From Clostridia bacterium (GTDB lineage Bacteria; Bacillota; Clostridia; Oscillospirales; CAG-272), in the NCBI GenBank assembly GCA_017456685.1, contig JAFTIV010000161.1:1-5425 (forward strand): a stretch of 5,425 nucleotides of DNA, in the 5' to 3' direction. Positions within the stretch are counted from its first letter, which is position 1. Every line of letters starts with the position of its first letter. The translations under genes were made by a program, and so were the position numbers. Of the stretch, positions 1-5,425 are shown piece by piece. Under the pieces are notes generated by a model. It searched no databases and was not told where the DNA came from. It was given only the letters and a program-made list of their open reading frames with translations.

Positions 1-234
1 AAAATCGAAGCTTATCTCGCCATCAACGGGCAGAGAAAAGTCGGGCAAAACATCTGTTTCTGTGCTGGGTGGGTTTTGTGAGTTGTCGCTTGATGGCTCG
101 TCTGTTGAGGGTGTTTCAACTGCGTTTCTTCTTGCAACAGAGGTGGCAATAATGAGAATTGCAACTACTGCGAGAATTACTGCCATTGTGACATAAAAAA
201 TTTTGTTATTTTTCTTGTTTTCGTTTTCTTCCAT
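1..234 (-). CDS. Bitopic membrane protein, N-terminal fragment (possible M23/SpoIIQ-like peptidase)
   Basis: Reading leftward from ATG at 234-232, the frame stays open for 78 codons to the window edge, so the C-terminal part is missing. The visible protein has a short Asn/Lys/Glu-rich cytoplasmic head (residues 1-11), one hydrophobic segment (about 12-33, core VTMAVILAVVAILIIATSVA), then RR and a Ser/Thr/Pro-rich extracellular linker (about 36-60). It ends in DFSLPVDGEISFDF. The leader fits a single-pass protein with an outside C-terminal domain. The LPVDGEI sequence just after a low-complexity linker resembles the entry into the M23 (LytM) domain of clostridial SpoIIQ-type proteins; this is a family-memory argument, and no catalytic His/Asp is in view. 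The ribosome binding site is GAAAGGA at 250-244, nine bases before the start. It is divergent from the operon at 433. Alternative: any membrane-anchored extracellular protein with a different C-terminal domain. Confidence 0.6.
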   Translation of the reverse strand, partial: MEENENKKNNKIFYVTMAVILAVVAILIIATSVARRNAVETPSTDEPSSDNSQNPPSTETDVLPDFSLPVDGEISFDF

Positions 235-3200
235 AATAGGTTTTCCTTTCAATTTTTTTACAACCATATTATTGAACGCAAAAATCTTGTTTATGCAAAA
301 ATCCACAAAAAATAAAAATTCTGCCTACACCTTGGCTAAATTATTGACACAGATTTAAAAATATGATATTATATATAATAGGAAAGTATAGCAATTGCCT
401 TAGCAATTGTTAAAAGACAAAGGAGAAGAAAAATGATAAAAATCGAACGCGTATCAGTTATGAATTTTGAAAATGCTATAAGAGGAGCTCGTAATCCGCT
501 TAATTCGTGGGCTAAGAGTGATAGCTATTACGACGACAAGGGTAACTATATTCTTGGTGAAAACGACCTTTCACTTGCCAAAAAGCTTGCAAAGGCAGGA
601 AGCGACCACAGAAAATATCTAAGACAAATTTTTGTATCAGTAGATATTACCGCCCCTCTTTACTGGTGGAAGGAATATGACACCTACAAGGTGGCAACGG
701 TTGCTAACTCAACATCAACAATGCACAAAATTCACTCCAAGCCCTTTGAAAGAGATGATTTTAGCCACGATAGAATGACTCCCGAGGCACTTAAGGTGCT
801 TGATATTACAATTGATTATCTTGAGAGCGCTCGTCTTAAATTTGTAGAAACAAAGGAGAAGGCATACTGGCACGACCTTATTCAGCTTCTTCCCTCAAGC
901 TACAATCAAATGAGGACCTGCACACTCAACTACGAAACACTCATAAACATTTACTATGCAAGACGCGGACATAAGCTTGCCGAATGGCATACCCTTTGCG
1001 ACTGGATTATGTCGCTTCCGTATGCTAAGGAGCTTATCGCGGTAAAAGACGAAACCAATGATTGAAAAGCTCATAAAGGACTATAACCAACCACAAAAGC
1101 CCGAGGTGCGCGTGCGCGTCGGGCGCTTTGCAGGTATTGTTGGAATAATTCTTAATGTACTATTGTTTGCTGTAAAGCTCGTAATAGGACTTTTGTTCGG
1201 CAGTACCTCAATCGTTGCAGACTCCTTGAACAATTTCTCGGACGCAGGCTCAAGCGTTATTACAGTCGCAGGCTATTCAGTAACAGGGAAGCCTGCAGAC
1301 AAGGACCACCCGTATGGTCACGCAAGAATGGAATATCTTGCATCACTTTTTGTTTCGATAATAGTAATGCTACTTGGTATCGAAATGCTAAAAACCTCAA
1401 TAGAGAAGCTCGTAACCCCTACAGGTGCTGAGCGCTATAGCACTATATCTATAGTAATAATCTCCTCGACAATACTTGTAAAGCTGTTTATGTCGCTTCT
1501 TTTCCGCAAGCTCGGTAAGCATATTGACTCAGCAACGCTTAAGGCGTCCTTCGTCGATAGCATTAGCGATGTTATTGCAACAGGTGCGGTTGTTGTAGGA
1601 ATGCTTCTTACACCAATTACAGGACCTCTTACCGATGGCATTATCGGCTGTGCAATTTCCGTGTATATTATCGCACTTGGAATAAAGCTTGTTGTCGATT
1701 CCTCAAACACCTTGCTCGGTAAAGCACCTGATGCTGAATTTATTCAAGAAATAAACAAAAAAATAAGGAGCTATGACGGAGTTCTTGGTATTCACGACCT
1801 TGTTGTACACTCCTATGGCGCGGGTAGAACCTTTGTTAGCGCTCACGTCGAGGTCGATAGCGAAAGAGATGTTATAGAAAGCCACGATATGGTTGATGCA
1901 ATAGAGGCCGATGTGCTTCGTGATATGGGCATAAACCTTGTTATTCATATGGACCCTATATGTACAACAGACCCCGAAACAAATGCTCTAAGAGACAAAA
2001 TTTCAAGAATTATATTTGATGTGGCATCACAATACTCAAGCCCAATCTCAATGCACGATTTTCGTGTCGTAAAGGGCTTTTGCTCGCAAACGAAAATTCT
2101 TTTTGATATAACTATATCAAATGAAATGCCACTTACAAACGAAAAGCTTTATCATGAGCTTCTTACTGAGATAAAGAAAATAAACCCACTTTTTGTGCTT
2201 ATTTTAACTATTGATAGAGATTATTTTTCTCAAAGATACGAGGATGAGGACTAAGAAAGGATGATAGAACGATGAAAAAAAGGCTACTATTTTTGATTGC
2301 AGTGATAATATCTGTGCTTGCCTTTGCAATTACAGCGGGCGCTATTGAATTAAATATAGGCGTTCAGCTCGACAATGGCGTCACTATAAGGGCGGTTGAT
2401 GATATTATCTATCTCCCATCATATATAGACCTTACAATCGTTAAAATCACCTATACAAACAACGAATATCCTGTAACCCTTGATTCTGCCCTCTTCGAAA
2501 GTGGTACTGCTGTTGATTTGACTAAATATAAGAGGGTGAGCACAGAAAATAATACTCCATATTACGAGCTTATGCTTGTTGCAACTGGTAGCGTAGTCCC
2601 TCGCGATAAAGTGTATATTTATCAGGCTGATAGCCTTGATGCAATTTTTATTGACACCTCAATTGGCTTTGATAGCCTTCTTGATAATGTAACAGATAAA
2701 AGTGCAGGCGTGTCCATAATCAGCAAGGACGGCTCGAGCTTTGTAAACCAACAAAATGTAGAGGTAAGGACAAGGGGAAATACCACCCCAACCTATATGA
2801 AAAAGCCCTTCCAGCTCAAATTTGAGCAGAAGATTGACCTCTATGGAATGGGCAAGGCAAAAACCTGGGTTCTGCTCGCAAATTACCTTGACCAATCGTA
2901 TATAAGAAACAGTATAATGTATAGGCTCGCCAAGCTTCTTGGAATGGGCGCAAGCGACTTTAAAAATGTCGATATTTATATAGATGGTGTTTATCAAGGT
3001 GTATATCTGCTTTGCGAAAAGGTTAATATCAACTCGAATCGCGTAGATATTTACGAGCTTGAAAACGATAACGAATCACTAAATCCCGACTATGGCGACG
3101 CGCTTATGTCTAAAACCGAAACGGTTTATAAGAGCGAGGACGCGAGCCAAAACCCAGCAATTCTTAACGAAACTATAATAATTGAATATAAATATGTAAA

Positions 3201-5425
3201 GGGCCTTGTAAATCCTGCCGATATTACAGGCGGATATCTTATTGAGCTTGATAATAATAACAAGGACAACAGATATCAGTTTGGTAGCTATTTTATAACT
3301 AAAACCGAGTTTGGCGAAAACCTTTATGTAATAAAATCCCCCGAATATTGCTCAAAGGAGCAGGTTGAGTATATTGCTCGCCTCTTTGCTGAGATGGAGG
3401 AGGCTATGGCATCCTCAAACGGCAAAAATTCCCTTGGAAAGCACTACACCGAGTATTGCGACCTTGATAGCTTTGCAATAGCCTATATAATGGCTGAGCT
3501 CGGCAGAAACTATGATGTCGGTGGCGCAAGCGTTTATTTTAATAAGGATAAGGACATAAATGGAGAGACCTCTAAGATTGTCAAGGGACCCTTATGGGAC
3601 TGTGACAATGTTCTTGGAAACATTCATAGAGGAGATGCACAGGTGCAGACCACAATGTGGGCAACAAAGGGCTCTCCTTGGAAAATGCTCACGCGTCATG
3701 CCGACTTTAATGCAAGAGTTAAGGAAAAGTACGAAATCGCCTATGACCTTGTTTATGATATGCTCGACAAGGACGGCTTTATTGACGAGCAAATAAGAGA
3801 CATCGGCTCAAGCGCAATAATGGACAGACTCCTTTTTAAGCAGGATCAGGACGGATGCTGGCCACTTTACGCCGACGGCTCCTTGCATTGGTTTAATCAA
3901 AAGGGTACAGCATTTCCTTATTACTATAAGTACACAGACTATATAAATAATTCAAGGGATACCGCGGTCGGCTATCTATGCCTTACCCTTCAGCAAAGGG
4001 CGGAATACCTAAGGACGGTATGGGGCTGTGATGTTGCGAAAAGGACAAGAGTCCTAAATACCCTTGAGCCTGTAGCTCCAGAAGCACCAAATCAACCTAT
4101 AACCCCAGATACACCGAGCACGCCAAGTGTACCAGATACACCGAGTAATCCCGAGGCGCCAAGCACACCAACCGTGCCAGAAGCACCAAGCAATCCCACG
4201 ACACCAAGCGAGCCAACAATCCCCGAGACGCCATCGGCTGATGAGCCTGCTACCTCGACAAACCTATTCACGAGAATAGTTGAGCTTATTTTGAGCTTTT
4301 TTGAAAAGCTGATGCAAATGATATTTTCATTATAAATTAAAAAGGAACGGATTTTAAATCCGTTCCTTTTTAATTATTTGCGATTTTTTATAGCATCTAT
4401 AGGCTTCATAGAGGCAATTTTCTTAACGGGTAGGAATGTTGCAATAAACGCGACAAGGAGAGAAGCTCCAAGAAGCAATAGAACCTGTCTTATGCCAAAT
4501 GAAAGGAAGGTTATAAGCAATCCAACATCCTCTCTTAAAATGCTGTTTATTAGCATAACCGTAGCCCCTGTTGTCACAACTGAAAGCAAGAAGTTAATCA
4601 TCGCGATAATAAATGACTCAGCAAAGAAAATCATAAATACATCGCGTGAGCGTGAGCCTATCGCACGAAGAATACCAATTTCCTGCTTTTTGTACGAAAT
4701 GCTTGTTGCTATAAAGTTAGAAAGCATAAGCGCAGCGAATACCGCAAAGCCAATACCAACATAAAGGAACACCTGACCAAGAGTCTCAAGTAGCTCATCG
4801 GCCATAGAAAGCTGTTCTGTTACAGAGCTTTCAAGTGTGAATTTCACATCATTTTTATTGATGCTATAAATCACATCATCGCCATTCTCATAATAGAATT
4901 TAACGACCTTTTCAATCCCACTCTTATCAGTAGGCATAGGCGCAACAATGAACGAATATTCGCCCTCTGTGCTTGAATCAACAAGCTCGTTGTATATCTC
5001 GTCGGCAACAACAAGGCTTCTGCCACCTGTAGTAACACCTACAATTTCAATATCTTTTTTTGAAACGGGGTCGCTCTCCCAATTCTTTCTGTAATTGATT
5101 GCGATATTTTGAAGCATATCTGGAGTTAGGCTCTCCATTGTTTTGTTAATGTAAAGCTCTTGATATGCGATAGCAAGCGCATCATCGAAATCATCGCTGT
5201 AGCTTATAGAATCAAGCGCATTATAGTATCTATTGAACATTTCGCGCTCATCTGTAACACTCTTGTCGTACCAAGAGGGAGCATCGCCATTTGATGCGTT
5301 CTTAGCCTTTTCAAGCTCGCTCTCAAAGGTTGATACAGCAAAGCTTATCCTTGTAAGCCTGTATGCCATATCGCTTGGATTAGATTCGATCATGTCGCTT
5401 GTGTAATATCCAAGCTGACCTGGAA

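Overview
This window looks like chromosome from a low-to-mid GC Firmicute, most likely an uncultured gut-type Clostridia (Oscillospiraceae/Christensenellales-like). The reasons are strong AGGAG-type ribosome binding sites, a textbook sigma-A promoter, a CotH-family exported protein, a FtsX/MacB-type permease and a SpoIIQ-like membrane protein. The taxonomic placement is inference from gene content and style only. I see no insertion sequence, tRNA, rRNA, CRISPR array or phage structural gene.

Layout: (1) 1-234, minus strand: the first 78 codons of a bitopic membrane protein cut by the left edge, possibly an M23/SpoIIQ-like peptidase. (2) 235-432: a divergent intergenic region. It holds a sigma-A promoter for the rightward genes (TTGACA-N17-TATTAT), a possible forespore-type (sigma-F/G) promoter for the leftward gene, two short direct repeats and a small 5'-UTR hairpin. 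(3) 433-4335, plus strand: a tight three-gene array that reads as one operon. The first gene is a 210-aa protein that I align to the flavin-dependent thymidylate synthase ThyX, but with the RHR signature replaced. It overlaps by 8 bp a 398-aa cation diffusion facilitator whose metal-site residues (N58, D62, D167, D171) suggest Mn2+ export. Seventeen bases later comes a 687-aa secreted CotH-family kinase-like protein with a proline-rich linker and an amphipathic C-terminal helix. (4) 4335-4375: a perfect 20-bp inverted repeat that serves as terminator for both convergent genes and reaches into both stop codons. (5) 4374-5425, minus strand: the C-terminal part of a FtsX/MacB-type ABC transporter permease, whose 5' end is beyond the right edge.

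How the genes might work together: the ThyX-like gene and the transporter are probably translationally coupled. A Mn2+ exporter and a secreted CotH kinase, a class of enzyme that uses divalent metal and ATP, could share metal biology, but this is speculation. The most interesting item is the ThyX-fold protein: its C-terminal half keeps the family's residue spacing exactly, while the nucleotide/flavin-binding RHR motif is gone, so it probably does something other than standard dTMP synthesis.
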